Of a stretch of 35,699 nucleotides of DNA, positions 1 through 8,728 are shown in pieces. The DNA lies in NCBI GenBank assembly GCA_020429585.1, contig JAGQLE010000009.1:1-35699 (forward strand), read 5' to 3'. The DNA comes from Candidatus Berkelbacteria bacterium. Lineage in GTDB: Bacteria > Patescibacteriota > UBA1384 > JACPKC01. The position numbers were made by a program, and so were the translations under genes. How positions within the stretch are numbered: the stretch's first letter is position 1; each line of letters starts with the position of its first letter. The notes beneath the pieces were generated by a model. That model worked only from the letters and a program-made list of their open reading frames with translations, did not search any database and was not told the DNA's origin.

Positions 1-1373
1 GTTTGCTCGCGCAAATTAGACAACTCTTGTTGAAGCTCTTTGAGCCGCTCTTTACTGGTTTCCGAATCGTCCTTTTTTAGGGCCTCTCGCTCAATCTCCA
101 GTTGAGTAATTTTTCGCTTGAGACTATCTAGTTCCTCCGGCATCGAATCAATTTGCATCCTAAGGGCTGAGGTTGCCTCATCAATTAGATCAACGGCTTT
201 ATCAGGGAGAAATCTATCCGAAATATAACGATCGGAAAAATTAGCTGCAGCAATCAGAGCGCTGTCAGTAATTTTGACTCCATGATGGACCTCATATTTT
301 TCTTTGACACCTCGCAAAATCGCGATTGTGTCCTCGACTGACGGTTCGGCAACCATTACAGGCTGAAAACGCCGCTCCAGAGCTGCATCCTTTTCAATAT
401 GTTGCTGATATTCTTTTAAGGTCGTAGCACCAATTGTCCGCAATCGTCCTCGAGCCAAAGGCGGTTTTAAGAGATTAGCTGCATCCATCGCTCCGTCAGT
501 AGCTCCGGCCCCGACAATCGTGTGAAGCTCATCAATAAATAAAATTATTTCGCCATCCGATTGATCGATTTCTTTAAGTAGGGCCTTGAGCCGATCTTCG
601 AATTCTCCCCTAAATTTAGTCCCTGCAATAATTGACCCCAGATCAAGGCTTAGAAGTTTTTTGTTAGCGATCGACTCTGGTACGTCGCCGGCTACAATTC
701 GCTGAGCTAACCCTTCCACAACGGCGGTTTTACCAACGCCTGGCTCTCCGATTAAGACCGGATTGTTTTTAGTTCGACGTGATAAAACTTGCATTACTCG
801 CCTAATTTCCTCATCTCGGCCAATAACTGGATCTAAATCACCCTTTTCGGCCTGCTTAGTTAAATCAATCGTAAATTTTTCGAGAATTTGATATTTACTC
901 TCCGGATTAGGGTCGGTAACTCGCTGACTTCCGCGGACTTCGCTAAGTGCCTTTAAGGTTTCTTCTCGATGGATACCAAGTGCATTCAAAACTTGTTTAA
1001 CGGGGGTATTAATTTCGAGAATTCCCAACAATAGGTGTTCAGTACTAATAAATTCGTCTCCAAGGCTCTTGGCTTCTTTCTCTGCCTGAACTAAGACCCT
1101 TCTTAAAGATTCTGCAATATAAACCTGCCCAAACTGACCGCTCGAAGAGCTGGTGCGCGGCATAAGTTCTAACAATTGGTTAATGCGTGATCTTAACAGT
1201 TGCTCACTTACCTTAAGTTTCTGCAGCAGCGGCTTGGCAATCCCGTCCGATTGATCGATCAATGCCAGCATAACGTGAGCTACATCAACTTGTTGCTGGG
1301 ATTTTTCTAAAGCAATATTCTGCGCCTGAAACAAGGCCTCTTGGGTTTTAACTGTAAATTTATTTAAATCCAT
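1..1373 (-). CDS. clpB: ClpB disaggregase, 5' part (cut by window edge)
   Basis: Hsp100 AAA+ unfoldase that with DnaK rescues aggregated proteins in the cytosol. The visible 457 codons begin at an ATG (1371-1373) after a strong GGAGGAG ribosome site. They cover the Clp N domain (about residues 1-145), then NBD1 with Walker A GEPGVGKT (209-216), Walker B ILFIDE (277-282) and the arginine-finger motif LERRFQPV, and the first part of the middle coiled coil, which is ClpB rather than ClpA/C in character. The rest, with NBD2, lies beyond base 1. A possible -10 (TATACT, 1390-1395, minus) sits just upstream, but no good -35 and no CIRCE operator is visible. It is divergent from rpmF. The identification is firm. 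Confidence 0.95.
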   Translation of the reverse strand, partial: MDLNKFTVKTQEALFQAQNIALEKSQQQVDVAHVMLALIDQSDGIAKPLLQKLKVSEQLLRSRINQLLELMPRTSSSSGQFGQVYIAESLRRVLVQAEKEAKSLGDEFISTEHLLLGILEINTPVKQVLNALGIHREETLKALSEVRGSQRVTDPNPESKYQILEKFTIDLTKQAEKGDLDPVIGRDEEIRRVMQVLSRRTKNNPVLIGEPGVGKTAVVEGLAQRIVAGDVPESIANKKLLSLDLGSIIAGTKFRGEFEDRLKALLKEIDQSDGEIILFIDELHTIVGAGATDGAMDAANLLKPPLARGRLRTIGATTLKEYQQHIEKDAALERRFQPVMVAEPSVEDTIAILRGVKEKYEVHHGVKITDSALIAAANFSDRYISDRFLPDKAVDLIDEATSALRMQIDSMPEELDSLKRKITQLEIEREALKKDDSETSKERLKELQQELSNLREQ

Positions 1374-1516
1374 TAGCTCCTCCAGGACTAGTATATAGTA
1401 AATGGCATCAGCTATGTAGGTCTGTTTGCTAATCGTGCAAAGCCGCATCCTACCTAGAAAAATAATCCAGTATAGTGTAGAATGACTCTTGTATAGAAAT
1501 TACCTCTAGGAATAAC

Positions 1517-1681
1517 ATGGCAGAACCAAAGAAAAAACGTTCAAAAACCCGCTCAAGACGAGCACGTCATAACAAAAACACTAATCCGATTGGCCTGGTA
1601 AATTGTGAAAAGTGTGCAGCCCAGATTCTTCCTCACCAGGTATGTCCCCACTGTGGCAACTACAAAGGTAAGACACTTTAA
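1517..1681 (+). CDS. rpmF: 50S ribosomal protein L32 (zinc form)
   Basis: Large-subunit protein bL32, 54 residues. It opens with the typical MAEPKKKRSKTRSRRARH start and carries two cysteine pairs, CEKC and CPHC, which would bind one zinc ion. The ATG at 1517 follows AGGA at 1508-1511. It is the first gene of a plus-strand unit with nusB (38 bases downstream) and rnc, and is divergent from clpB. A TAGAAT at 1478-1483 could be its -10, but there is no convincing -35. Length and cysteine spacing match the family. Confidence 0.95.
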   Translation: MAEPKKKRSKTRSRRARHNKNTNPIGLVNCEKCAAQILPHQVCPHCGNYKGKTL

Positions 1682-1719
1682 GCCTTGGCGGCAAATCTAA
1701 TTGACGGTATTTTAAAGTT

Positions 1720-2199
1720 ATGGCAAATCGACATCTCTCGAGAACGATTGCGATCCAAGCTCTGTACGAGTGGGATTTTCGTGATCAAGATGACTTGGAT
1801 GAGATCGTACAGCGCGGCATCGACACCTTCGCCAATGAAGTTGATGTAGATTTTGTTAATCAAATTACATCAGGCGTAGCCGAAAAAAAAGCTGTACTGG
1901 ACCAACTAATAACGAAATATGCGCCAGAGTGGCCTCTCGAACAAATTGCCGTTATTGACAAGACCTTACTAAGAGCCGCAGTTTACGAACTCATGTTTAC
2001 TGATGACGCCCCGCCCAAAGTTATTATCAATGAAGCCGTCGAGTTAGCCAAAACTTTTGGCTCTGACAACTCAGCTAAATTTATTAATGGGGTTTTAGGC
2101 TCAGTATTTAGAGAAGAGCCTCAATTTGCAGACCTGCAAGACACTGAGGACGAATTGACAGAAATTACAGAAGACAAAGACGACGAACAAAAAAAATGA
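1720..2199 (+). CDS. nusB: Transcription antitermination factor NusB
   Basis: RNA-binding all-helical protein that with NusE (S10) binds boxA and supports rRNA antitermination. It is 159 residues long. The N-terminus with SRTIAIQALYEWDF, the central VDQ/IDKTLLRAAVYEL segment and the VINEAVELAKTFG segment are NusB hallmarks. After about residue 135 comes a strongly acidic tail ending in lysines that is not part of the usual fold. No clear ribosome site precedes the ATG, so it may be translated by coupling from rpmF. Its stop overlaps the rnc start by four bases (ATGA). Its partner S10 is encoded in this same window. Confidence 0.95.
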   Translation: MANRHLSRTIAIQALYEWDFRDQDDLDEIVQRGIDTFANEVDVDFVNQITSGVAEKKAVLDQLITKYAPEWPLEQIAVIDKTLLRAAVYELMFTDDAPPKVIINEAVELAKTFGSDNSAKFINGVLGSVFREEPQFADLQDTEDELTEITEDKDDEQKK

Positions 2200-2915
2200 T
2201 TGAATCGAAAAAATATTTAGAATTTAGCCAAAAACTAGGCCTTGGCAAGTTCAGTTCACCAGAACTTTTTGAGCAAGTTTTTATTCACCGCTCCTATCTA
2301 AATGAGCATCGAAGCCTTAAAACCGATCACAACGAAAGACTAGAGTTTCTTGGTGATGCTGTCCTAGAACTCGTCAGCACCGAATTTTTATATAAGAACT
2401 ACGATAATCCGGAGGGCGAACTAACCAACTGGCGAAGCGCATTAGTAAAAGGAGAAATGCTAGCCAAGGTAGCTAAAGACCTTGGTCTTGAGGCTTATCT
2501 ACTTCTAAGTAAGGGTGAACAAAAAGGCAAGGGCAAGGCCAGATCATTAATTCTGGCCAACACCTTCGAGGCTCTGGTTGGAGCAATTTATTTGGATCAA
2601 GGCTACGAAATGGCCACTAAATTTATCAGCGATCACATATTGATCCACTTAGAAGAAATTTTAGCCCATAATCTTCATATCGATTCTAAAAGCGATCTCC
2701 AGGAAAAGAGTCAGAGCGCTTTAAGCGTCACTCCTAGATACGAACTCACAAGCTCAACTGGACCAGATCACGATCGAGTTTTTACTGTCGAGGTATTCTT
2801 GGGCGAACAAGCCGTTGCCGAGGGCCAAGGAAAATCGAAACAAAAAGCCGAACAATCAGCAGCAGCCAATGCGCTTTCCGATTGGCCAAACATTCTTATT
2901 AAACTAAATAAGTAA
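2196..2915 (+). CDS. rnc: Ribonuclease III
   Basis: Double-strand-specific endoribonuclease that processes rRNA precursors and structured mRNAs. It is 239 residues, a normal length. The RNase III signature ERLEFLGDAVLEL lies at residues 48-60, with the catalytic acidic residues including the later EALVGAIYLDQG helix, and a double-stranded RNA binding domain follows from about residue 165 (YELTSSTGPDH, GKSKQKAEQSAA). It overlaps nusB by four bases, so the two are translationally coupled. It ends convergently with the PaaX-like gene, 14 bases apart. No clear terminator was seen between them. Confidence 0.97.
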   Translation: MIESKKYLEFSQKLGLGKFSSPELFEQVFIHRSYLNEHRSLKTDHNERLEFLGDAVLELVSTEFLYKNYDNPEGELTNWRSALVKGEMLAKVAKDLGLEAYLLLSKGEQKGKGKARSLILANTFEALVGAIYLDQGYEMATKFISDHILIHLEEILAHNLHIDSKSDLQEKSQSALSVTPRYELTSSTGPDHDRVFTVEVFLGEQAVAEGQGKSKQKAEQSAAANALSDWPNILIKLNK

Positions 2916-2929
2916 ATTCTTTCTAGGGC

Positions 2930-3658
2930 CTAATCTGAGTAGCAATAAGGCCTGACCTTTAAATACTGCTCGTGAGCCTTGGTTCTAGAGTAATTCTTGG
3001 GTTCAAATTCCGGATGAAACTTTGGATCCTGAGAAAGCAATTTTGCATATAAATATACTAAAGTTTTTGCTCCAAGCTCATCTTTTTCCTTACTAGCTAA
3101 AAACTTGCCAGCCAAATCCTGAAATGCCTGGTACTGCTCATCTAGCTTATCCCAACTCCACTCAAATGTATTAGCTAGTTCTTTAGATTCCTGAGCAGAT
3201 AATTTTGGATATAACACGGTCGTGCATTTTCCTATTTTTTCATTTTCGAGCAGGTCTTCAAACTCAAATCTAATATCACGGGCTGCAACCCAAACGGAGT
3301 TTTGAGCCCGTCCAAAACCAATCCCCATTAGGCGATTGCGTAATATATCTCGGTATTTGCGGCTCTTCTCTGGGATGTTAAACAAAACGAAAAGCCAGTG
3401 TCCATTCCAATCCTCCTCAACTAGACGCAAATGGCGCAAGGTATTAGTTACTCGCTCCTGCCCCTCTTCCGTAATAGAGTAAATATTGATTTTTCGTAGC
3501 CGATCTCGCTCCGTTTTTACCCAACCTTTAGCTGTCAGCCTACCTAAAGTTGAGGAAAGGGTTTGTTTGGTTCTTCCTGGAATGCTAAACGCGCACTCGT
3601 CTAGGGTGCGCGTTTTTTGATCGTCCAACAATACTAAAAGTTGATCTATGACAGTCAT
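2930..3658 (-). CDS. PaaX-like transcriptional regulator
   Basis: A 242-residue protein with an N-terminal winged helix-turn-helix (about 1-75, including TKQTLSSTLGRLTAKGWV), a middle part typical of the PaaX family (WNGHWLFVLFNIPE, RNRLMGIGFGRAQNSVWV), and a helical C-terminal third. In known PaaX proteins the middle domain has a Cas2-like ferredoxin fold, so database hits to Cas2 should not be read as CRISPR. The name paaX is not used because no phenylacetate genes are nearby. An extended -10 promoter sits only a few bases before the ATG, so the mRNA may be nearly leaderless, and self-repression is plausible but not shown. Targets are unknown. Confidence 0.75.
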   Translation of the reverse strand: MTVIDQLLVLLDDQKTRTLDECAFSIPGRTKQTLSSTLGRLTAKGWVKTERDRLRKINIYSITEEGQERVTNTLRHLRLVEEDWNGHWLFVLFNIPEKSRKYRDILRNRLMGIGFGRAQNSVWVAARDIRFEFEDLLENEKIGKCTTVLYPKLSAQESKELANTFEWSWDKLDEQYQAFQDLAGKFLASKEKDELGAKTLVYLYAKLLSQDPKFHPEFEPKNYSRTKAHEQYLKVRPYCYSD

Positions 3659-3669
3659 AACTTTAATTG

Positions 3670-3678
3670 ATTATATCA
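3670..3678 (-). promoter_or_regulatory. Extended -10 promoter for the PaaX-like gene
   Basis: Read on the minus strand, TGATATAAT is a perfect extended -10 (TGn plus TATAAT). There is no good -35 at 17 bases. A TTGACA is present, but 27 bases upstream. Expected initiation near 3663 leaves about five bases before the ATG at 3658. Confidence 0.5.
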
Positions 3679-3723
3679 CAACTTATCGCTACCTTACGAA
3701 CGTGTCAAACATGCCAACGCAAA

Positions 3724-4677
3724 TCACCATTTATAAGTTTCGAATCCCCAACTTAAGAGCTTGCGACTCTCCTTAGCGCTGGCCTCCACTGTGTTTTCGC
3801 TTGTATTAAGAACAACGCTAATTAGCTGATGATCGTCTCTAACTGCCGAAGAAACTAGACAATGACCAGCCTCGGGCGTATAACCGGTCTTTAAGCCAAA
3901 CGCCCCTTCTAAATATAGAGGGTTATCCTTACGAATAAGTCGGTTAGAATTCTTAAGTTCGTGAGAAATCTGACCATCAGTTGAAAAAACAGTCATCTCC
4001 TCAGTAGAAACAATGTCTTTGATCTTTGTATTCCTCAGAGCGTAGCTCGCCAAGATTGATAAATCTTTAGCAGTTGAATAACCCTCGTCATTCAGTCCCG
4101 CTGGATCCTGATAAGCGGTATTAACCATCCCTAGCTCAACCGCCTTACTATTCATAGCGCTAACAAAACGATCAAAGCCCATTTTCTCCGCCAAAGTAAC
4201 GGCAGCATCGTTTCCAGACTGAATCAAAAGTCCCTTAAGAAGAGAGTCAACAGTAATTACCTCATCAGCTCTCAGGTTAATCGAAGAGCCGATTGTACTG
4301 GTCGCGTCTGACGAGACAGTTATTTCATCTTCAACATTATAGTTTTCGAGCGCAATAACGGCCGTCATTATTTTAGTTGTTGAGGCAATAGGAACCTGCT
4401 CAAGCTCATTCTCTTGGTAAAGCGGATAAGCGGACTTGGCATCAACCAAAATAGCAGCCTTTACTGAAATCGGCGGCTCGTAATCATTAGTCTTGACAGG
4501 AGGACTTACCAAGTCTCCGAGACTAGGTAAGTTCATTTCCAGTTCACTTGCTTCGGATCGAGCGCCCAATACCTGACCGACTTGCTCTTCGCCTCGGTTA
4601 CCAGGCAACAATCCTAAGCTGACCACCATGATACCCAGGGCAATAATCGTAAGACTAAAAATTATTTTATTTCTCAC
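3724..4677 (-). CDS. dacA: D-alanyl-D-alanine carboxypeptidase (S11 family)
   Basis: Penicillin-binding serine peptidase that trims the terminal D-alanine of peptidoglycan stem peptides outside the membrane. The 317-residue product has an N-terminal membrane segment or signal (residues 5-24), a short linker, then the S11 catalytic domain with S99-T-T-K102, S154-G-N156 and KTG in GLKTGYT near residue 264. The usual C-terminal PBP5 beta domain and amphipathic anchor are absent, so the N-terminal segment probably anchors it. It starts 13 bases after aspS and is likely cotranscribed. Assignment to the family is firm; the exact dacA/dacF label is by convention. Confidence 0.9.
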   Translation of the reverse strand: MRNKIIFSLTIIALGIMVVSLGLLPGNRGEEQVGQVLGARSEASELEMNLPSLGDLVSPPVKTNDYEPPISVKAAILVDAKSAYPLYQENELEQVPIASTTKIMTAVIALENYNVEDEITVSSDATSTIGSSINLRADEVITVDSLLKGLLIQSGNDAAVTLAEKMGFDRFVSAMNSKAVELGMVNTAYQDPAGLNDEGYSTAKDLSILASYALRNTKIKDIVSTEEMTVFSTDGQISHELKNSNRLIRKDNPLYLEGAFGLKTGYTPEAGHCLVSSAVRDDHQLISVVLNTSENTVEASAKESRKLLSWGFETYKW

Positions 4678-4689
4678 CCCTCCACCCTC

Positions 4690-6078
4690 TTATTTACCTT
4701 TTTTATTAGTATTAATACCTAGCTCTTTAAGGAGCTTGGTAGAAAGTTCTCCTGGAGCGTCCATAATCGCTGTTCGGCCACTTGAAGTCATGGGGAAAGC
4801 CTGGACTTCACGCAAATACGACTCTCCTGTTAGGTTCATAACGTTTCGTTCAACTCCCAAGGCTATTCCGCCGTGAGGTGGCGCTCCATAAGAAAAAGCC
4901 TCGAGCATGTGGCCAACTGAATCTTCAATTTCCTGCTCATTGTATCCCATAACCTTGTAAGTGGACTTTAGCACTTCTGGATCATGTGCCCGAATGCTGC
5001 CACCGCCTGCTTCGTAGCCATTGCAAATAAGATCATACTGACTAGTAAGAATGTTTTCTACATTTCGGCCAGCCTTCAAATCATCAAGGAATGCCGGTAG
5101 AGGCTGAGAAAAAGGATTATGCGTAAAAGTCCACCCTCCATCGTCAGTTTTTTCGAAGAAAGGAAAATCAATTACCCAGGCATAAGCTAAAACGCCATTC
5201 TTTTTATCTTCTTCGCTTCTCAGATCAAATTTATCATCACCAAATTTTTCCATTGCTTGAGCATACGTAAATCTTGGAAATGGCTTTTCTTTAATGGTAT
5301 AGCCCATACTCTCAACTACAGAAATCATCATCGCTTCGATTAAAGCCAGAATATCCTCTTGCTTAACAAAGCTCATCTCGATATCGATTTGAGTATGTTC
5401 AAAACCCCGATCAGCTCTCAAGTCTTCATCTCGTACGGCTCGGGCAATCTGAAAATAACGATCTAACCCCGCCACCATTAAAAGCTGTTTATATTGCTGA
5501 GGACTTTGAGGTAGGGCATAGAACTTTCCAGGCTGAAGTCGAGAAGGAACAACGAAATCCCTGGACCCTTCTGCGGTAGATTTAGTCAATAAAGGAGTTT
5601 CAATCTCAGAAAAGTTACGCTCGAACAAAAACTGCCTAGCTTTTTGCACAAATTGACTCCGTAAAGTAATATTTCTAGTCAGTCGCTCAGATCGAAGGTC
5701 TAAGTATCGGTATTTAAGTCTGACTTCTTCTTCAACTCCGCTTGTGTCCTTATCGATTTCAAATGGCGGAGTCTTGGCTTCGTTTAAAACCTCAACTTCT
5801 ATTGCCTGCAACTCGACAGTTCCGCTCGGAATATTATGATTGATCAACTTTTCGGGACGAGCGACGATCTTGCCCTTAATTTTTACTACCCACTCCGGTC
5901 GCAAATCCTTTACTCGTCCTTGAGTATCATCGCTAGCAACAACCTGGAGCAATCCCCAACGATCGCGCAAATCAAAAAAAGTAATTTTGCCATGATCACG
6001 GCGGGTATGAATCCAGCCGTTGATTTCTATTTCCTGATCGACTAATTGGGCAACTTTATTGGTGGTAATTCTATTCAT
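4690..6078 (-). CDS. aspS: Aspartyl-tRNA synthetase without GAD domain
   Basis: Class IIb synthetase that charges tRNA-Asp (and possibly tRNA-Asn). The 462-residue product has an N-terminal anticodon-binding OB domain (GWIHTRRDHGKITFFDLRDR), motif 2 in ARAVRDEDLRADRGFEHTQ, and motif 3 in GGIALGVER. Bacterial-type AspRS is normally near 590 residues because a GAD domain is inserted between motifs 2 and 3. Here FGDDKFDLRS runs after a short linker straight into YAWVIDFPFFEK, so the insertion is missing. The His in RRDHG resembles non-discriminating bacterial enzymes, although the later RPEK has the Lys seen in discriminating ones, so specificity is open. It overlaps the pheT stop by one base (TAATG). 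Confidence 0.95.
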   Translation of the reverse strand: MNRITTNKVAQLVDQEIEINGWIHTRRDHGKITFFDLRDRWGLLQVVASDDTQGRVKDLRPEWVVKIKGKIVARPEKLINHNIPSGTVELQAIEVEVLNEAKTPPFEIDKDTSGVEEEVRLKYRYLDLRSERLTRNITLRSQFVQKARQFLFERNFSEIETPLLTKSTAEGSRDFVVPSRLQPGKFYALPQSPQQYKQLLMVAGLDRYFQIARAVRDEDLRADRGFEHTQIDIEMSFVKQEDILALIEAMMISVVESMGYTIKEKPFPRFTYAQAMEKFGDDKFDLRSEEDKKNGVLAYAWVIDFPFFEKTDDGGWTFTHNPFSQPLPAFLDDLKAGRNVENILTSQYDLICNGYEAGGGSIRAHDPEVLKSTYKVMGYNEQEIEDSVGHMLEAFSYGAPPHGGIALGVERNVMNLTGESYLREVQAFPMTSSGRTAIMDAPGELSTKLLKELGINTNKKGK

Positions 6079-8027
6079 TATCTTATCCTTGCATTAAAGC
6101 TTTTTTCTAATTCGTGGCCAATTTCGGCATGAATTGTATCAACCTCTTCGTCTATTAAAGTCTTATCAAGACTGGAATAGAGAATATGAAAAGCGAGACT
6201 CTTTTTATTTTCACCTAGGCTATCCGAAACATACTCATCAAACATCGAAACAAATTCAACCGCGTCATGAAATTCGGTAATTACGTCAATTACTTCGTTA
6301 GAGTTAACGCCGCGGTCAACTAAAATCGCAATATCGCGTGAAACAGGAGGATACTTGGATAAGGGTCGAAAAGGGATGGTTTGGCTCGGTATAAAATACT
6401 TTTTAGGTATGCGACGAGCACTCTTTAAAACCAACAGGGGAAACTCAATCATAAATACGTTTTTACGGCGGATCTTGTAAAACTGATGTTGAGGCTGGGT
6501 AAGTTGATGAGTCGTAATGTTTTTCTTAAAAACGGCCGAGTCGATTCCAAAGGCGTCGGCCAAGCGGGCTACCCAAGCGTCAAGCGAATCGGTTGCGCCG
6601 GCAAAGGCCAATGCTAACCGCGTTTCTTCCTTGTCCTTAAGAAAAACGTGACCGATTTCAAAAACGGTTACCGGATCAAAAAAGCTATTTTCCGCTACAA
6701 CCCGGGCTAATCCTGGCAATAACGACGGGCGCAAAAATGATCGGCTCGGATTAAGGGGATTAGCTAACTCGCCCTGTTTAGGAAGATTAAAAACTGCCAA
6801 GTCCTGCCCACCAATGAAGGAGTAAGTAAAAACTTCGGAAAGACCGAGTTCGATTAGCCGGTCCTTAATTCCTTCGGCCCATTCGTATTCTGACAATCCG
6901 GCTGAAGTCTCGGTTCTGGCTAGGCGTGTAGCAGGTAGTTGGTCATCTAATCCAATTAGCCGTTCAACTTCCTCGGCAAAATCCTGCCAAATATTTAAAT
7001 CGATGCGCCAAGTCGGTGGAGAGATTCTAAGTTTGTCATCTATCTGACAACCAAGCAACTCCCAAATTCTTACTGCTTGCTCTTCTTTAACTTTAAGCCC
7101 AAGTAATGAGTTGACCCGGCCCAAATCAACTTTAACCTTTAATTCCTGGACGTCTTGAGTTAGAGCTTCTACCCGACTAACGGCTTTTGCTTGCCCAAAG
7201 TCCTTCTTTTTTAGCAACTGCGCTGCCTGCTCTAAAACAGGCCAGCTTAGATCCGGACTTACCGCCCGCTCATAACGAGCAGATGCATCTGTTCGAACAC
7301 TTAAACCCTTACTAGCCTTATGGATTGCTTCCGAATCAAAGATTGCCGCCTGAAGCAAAACTCGTTTTGTCTTGGCATCAACGGCCGTATTGGCACCGCC
7401 CATAACACCAGCTAAATCAATTAAAGCTTCCTGGTCAGCAATTACTGGCTCGCCACCCTTTAATTTATAATCGACGCCATCGAGAGTAGTTACTGTTTCG
7501 TTTTTTTCCGCAGACCTAATCGTCATTTGGGCACCTAGGATAGAATCCAAATCAAAAGCGTGGAGAGGTTGGCCATACAGTTCCATTAAGTAGTTAGTTA
7601 AATCAACGATGTTGTTAATTGGCCGCAGACCTAATAATTTGATCTTATCCTGGAGCCAAGCTGGGCTTTCGCCAATAACGACGTCTTCGAGAATAATCCC
7701 GTGATACTGCAAGCAAACCTTATCTTTAAAGTTAATCTTAAGCTCCGAACTAACAGGGAGTTTATTAATCAGGTCAGTGGTCTTAAATTCTACTGCCTGA
7801 ACCCTCTTAAGATCTTTTTGGCGCCAAGCTTCTAGTTCCCGAGCAACACCTAAGGCACTCATAACATCGGGCCGATTAGGCGTTATAGATATATCAAGAA
7901 TCGGTTCCTTGCCAGCTAAAATTTCCGTTTCGAAACCAAGATTAAACAAAATATCGGCCAATTCCTGAGCCGTCAACTTAGCCAAAGGCGCACTAAACTC
8001 TTCTAGATCTTTGATTATTAACTTCAT
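6078..8027 (-). CDS. pheT: Phenylalanyl-tRNA synthetase beta, lacking the tRNA-binding OB domain
   Basis: Beta subunit of the class IIc PheRS heterotetramer. It is 649 residues against about 790 in typical bacteria. After about 40 residues the sequence jumps directly to LDISITPNRPDVMSALGVAR, so the EMAP/Trbp111-like OB domain usually inserted here is absent. Retained are the B3/B4 editing region (RPINNIVDLTNYLM, QPLHAFDLD, LAGVMGG), the B5 domain (from about residue 295), the catalytic-like core, and the C-terminal ferredoxin-fold anticodon-binding domain (from FRPLSKYPPVSRDIAI). It overlaps the pheS stop by four bases. Reading-frame integrity suggests a genuine shortened protein, not a frameshift. 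Confidence 0.96.
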   Translation of the reverse strand: MKLIIKDLEEFSAPLAKLTAQELADILFNLGFETEILAGKEPILDISITPNRPDVMSALGVARELEAWRQKDLKRVQAVEFKTTDLINKLPVSSELKINFKDKVCLQYHGIILEDVVIGESPAWLQDKIKLLGLRPINNIVDLTNYLMELYGQPLHAFDLDSILGAQMTIRSAEKNETVTTLDGVDYKLKGGEPVIADQEALIDLAGVMGGANTAVDAKTKRVLLQAAIFDSEAIHKASKGLSVRTDASARYERAVSPDLSWPVLEQAAQLLKKKDFGQAKAVSRVEALTQDVQELKVKVDLGRVNSLLGLKVKEEQAVRIWELLGCQIDDKLRISPPTWRIDLNIWQDFAEEVERLIGLDDQLPATRLARTETSAGLSEYEWAEGIKDRLIELGLSEVFTYSFIGGQDLAVFNLPKQGELANPLNPSRSFLRPSLLPGLARVVAENSFFDPVTVFEIGHVFLKDKEETRLALAFAGATDSLDAWVARLADAFGIDSAVFKKNITTHQLTQPQHQFYKIRRKNVFMIEFPLLVLKSARRIPKKYFIPSQTIPFRPLSKYPPVSRDIAILVDRGVNSNEVIDVITEFHDAVEFVSMFDEYVSDSLGENKKSLAFHILYSSLDKTLIDEEVDTIHAEIGHELEKSFNARIR

Positions 8028-8716
8028 TGGCCTGTTCCAAACTGGTAAAGGAATCTTAGGTTTCCTCGATAAAAACGACGAATATCATCTACTTCATGAG
8101 CCAGCATCACCAGGCGGTCGATCCCTAAGCCAAAAGCGTAGCCCTGATATTTTTTAGGATCAACCTTCATTTTTTCTAACACCTCTGGGTGAATCATTCC
8201 TGCACCAAGCATCTCTAACCAGCGGCCGTTAACCTTTACATGCATTTCCAGACCTGGCTCAACAAATGGAAAATAAGAGGGAACGAATTTAACTTCGGTA
8301 TCAGCTCCGTATAATTTAGTTGCGAAATTGGCCAAACTCCATTTTAACTGCGCCAGTGAAACCTGTTCATCGATGACAAAGCCTTCTAATTGATAAAACA
8401 AAGCCTCGTGAGTTGAATCGGTCGCTTCGTTACGAAAAACCCTACCAGGAATTAACAGCCTGACGGGAGGCTTGCGATCCTTCATGCTCGGTACTTGAAA
8501 AGCAGAGGTATGAGTTCGAGGCAAGCGGCCATCTTTAAGCCAAAAAGTATCTTGCATATCTCGAGCGGGGTGATTTGCTGGCATTCTGACATCATCAAAA
8601 TTGTGTTTTTCGGTTGTAATTTCTGGACTGTCAACCACTTCAAAACCAAGGTCTTTAAAAATCTGGATTGCTCGTCTTAAAAATTGGGATGTCGGATGAA
8701 GGCTGCCTTTTTTCAT
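8024..8716 (-). CDS. pheS: Phenylalanyl-tRNA synthetase alpha, lacking the N-terminal coiled coil
   Basis: Catalytic alpha subunit of PheRS. It is 230 residues against about 330-340 normally. The protein begins MKKGSLHPTSQFLR, which is where the catalytic domain begins in other PheS, so the about 100-residue N-terminal coiled coil that contacts tRNA is missing. The start is secure: AGGAGAA directly precedes the ATG, an in-frame TAG lies just upstream, and the previous gene ends 12 bases away. Motif 2 (GRVFRNEATDSTHEALFYQLEG) and motif 3 (GYAFGLGIDRLVML) are intact, as is HPARDMQDTFWL. It sits in one operon with pheT and aspS. Confidence 0.96.
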   Translation of the reverse strand: MKKGSLHPTSQFLRRAIQIFKDLGFEVVDSPEITTEKHNFDDVRMPANHPARDMQDTFWLKDGRLPRTHTSAFQVPSMKDRKPPVRLLIPGRVFRNEATDSTHEALFYQLEGFVIDEQVSLAQLKWSLANFATKLYGADTEVKFVPSYFPFVEPGLEMHVKVNGRWLEMLGAGMIHPEVLEKMKVDPKKYQGYAFGLGIDRLVMLAHEVDDIRRFYRGNLRFLYQFGTGQ

Positions 8717-8728
8717 TTTCTCCTAGAA

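Noticed and set aside
1374-1516. CIRCE or other heat-shock operator between clpB and rpmF
   Set aside because: No TTAGCACTC-N9-GAGTGCTAA type inverted repeat is present, and no other convincing operator was seen.
2916-2960. Terminator between rnc and the PaaX-like gene
   Set aside because: The only inverted repeat (around GGCCTAAT) has mismatches, a long loop and no T-run on either strand.
2930-3658. Cas2-like match of the PaaX-like protein as a sign of CRISPR
   Set aside because: The middle domain of PaaX proteins shares the Cas2 fold. There is a clear winged-helix N-terminus and no repeat-spacer array or other cas gene in the window.
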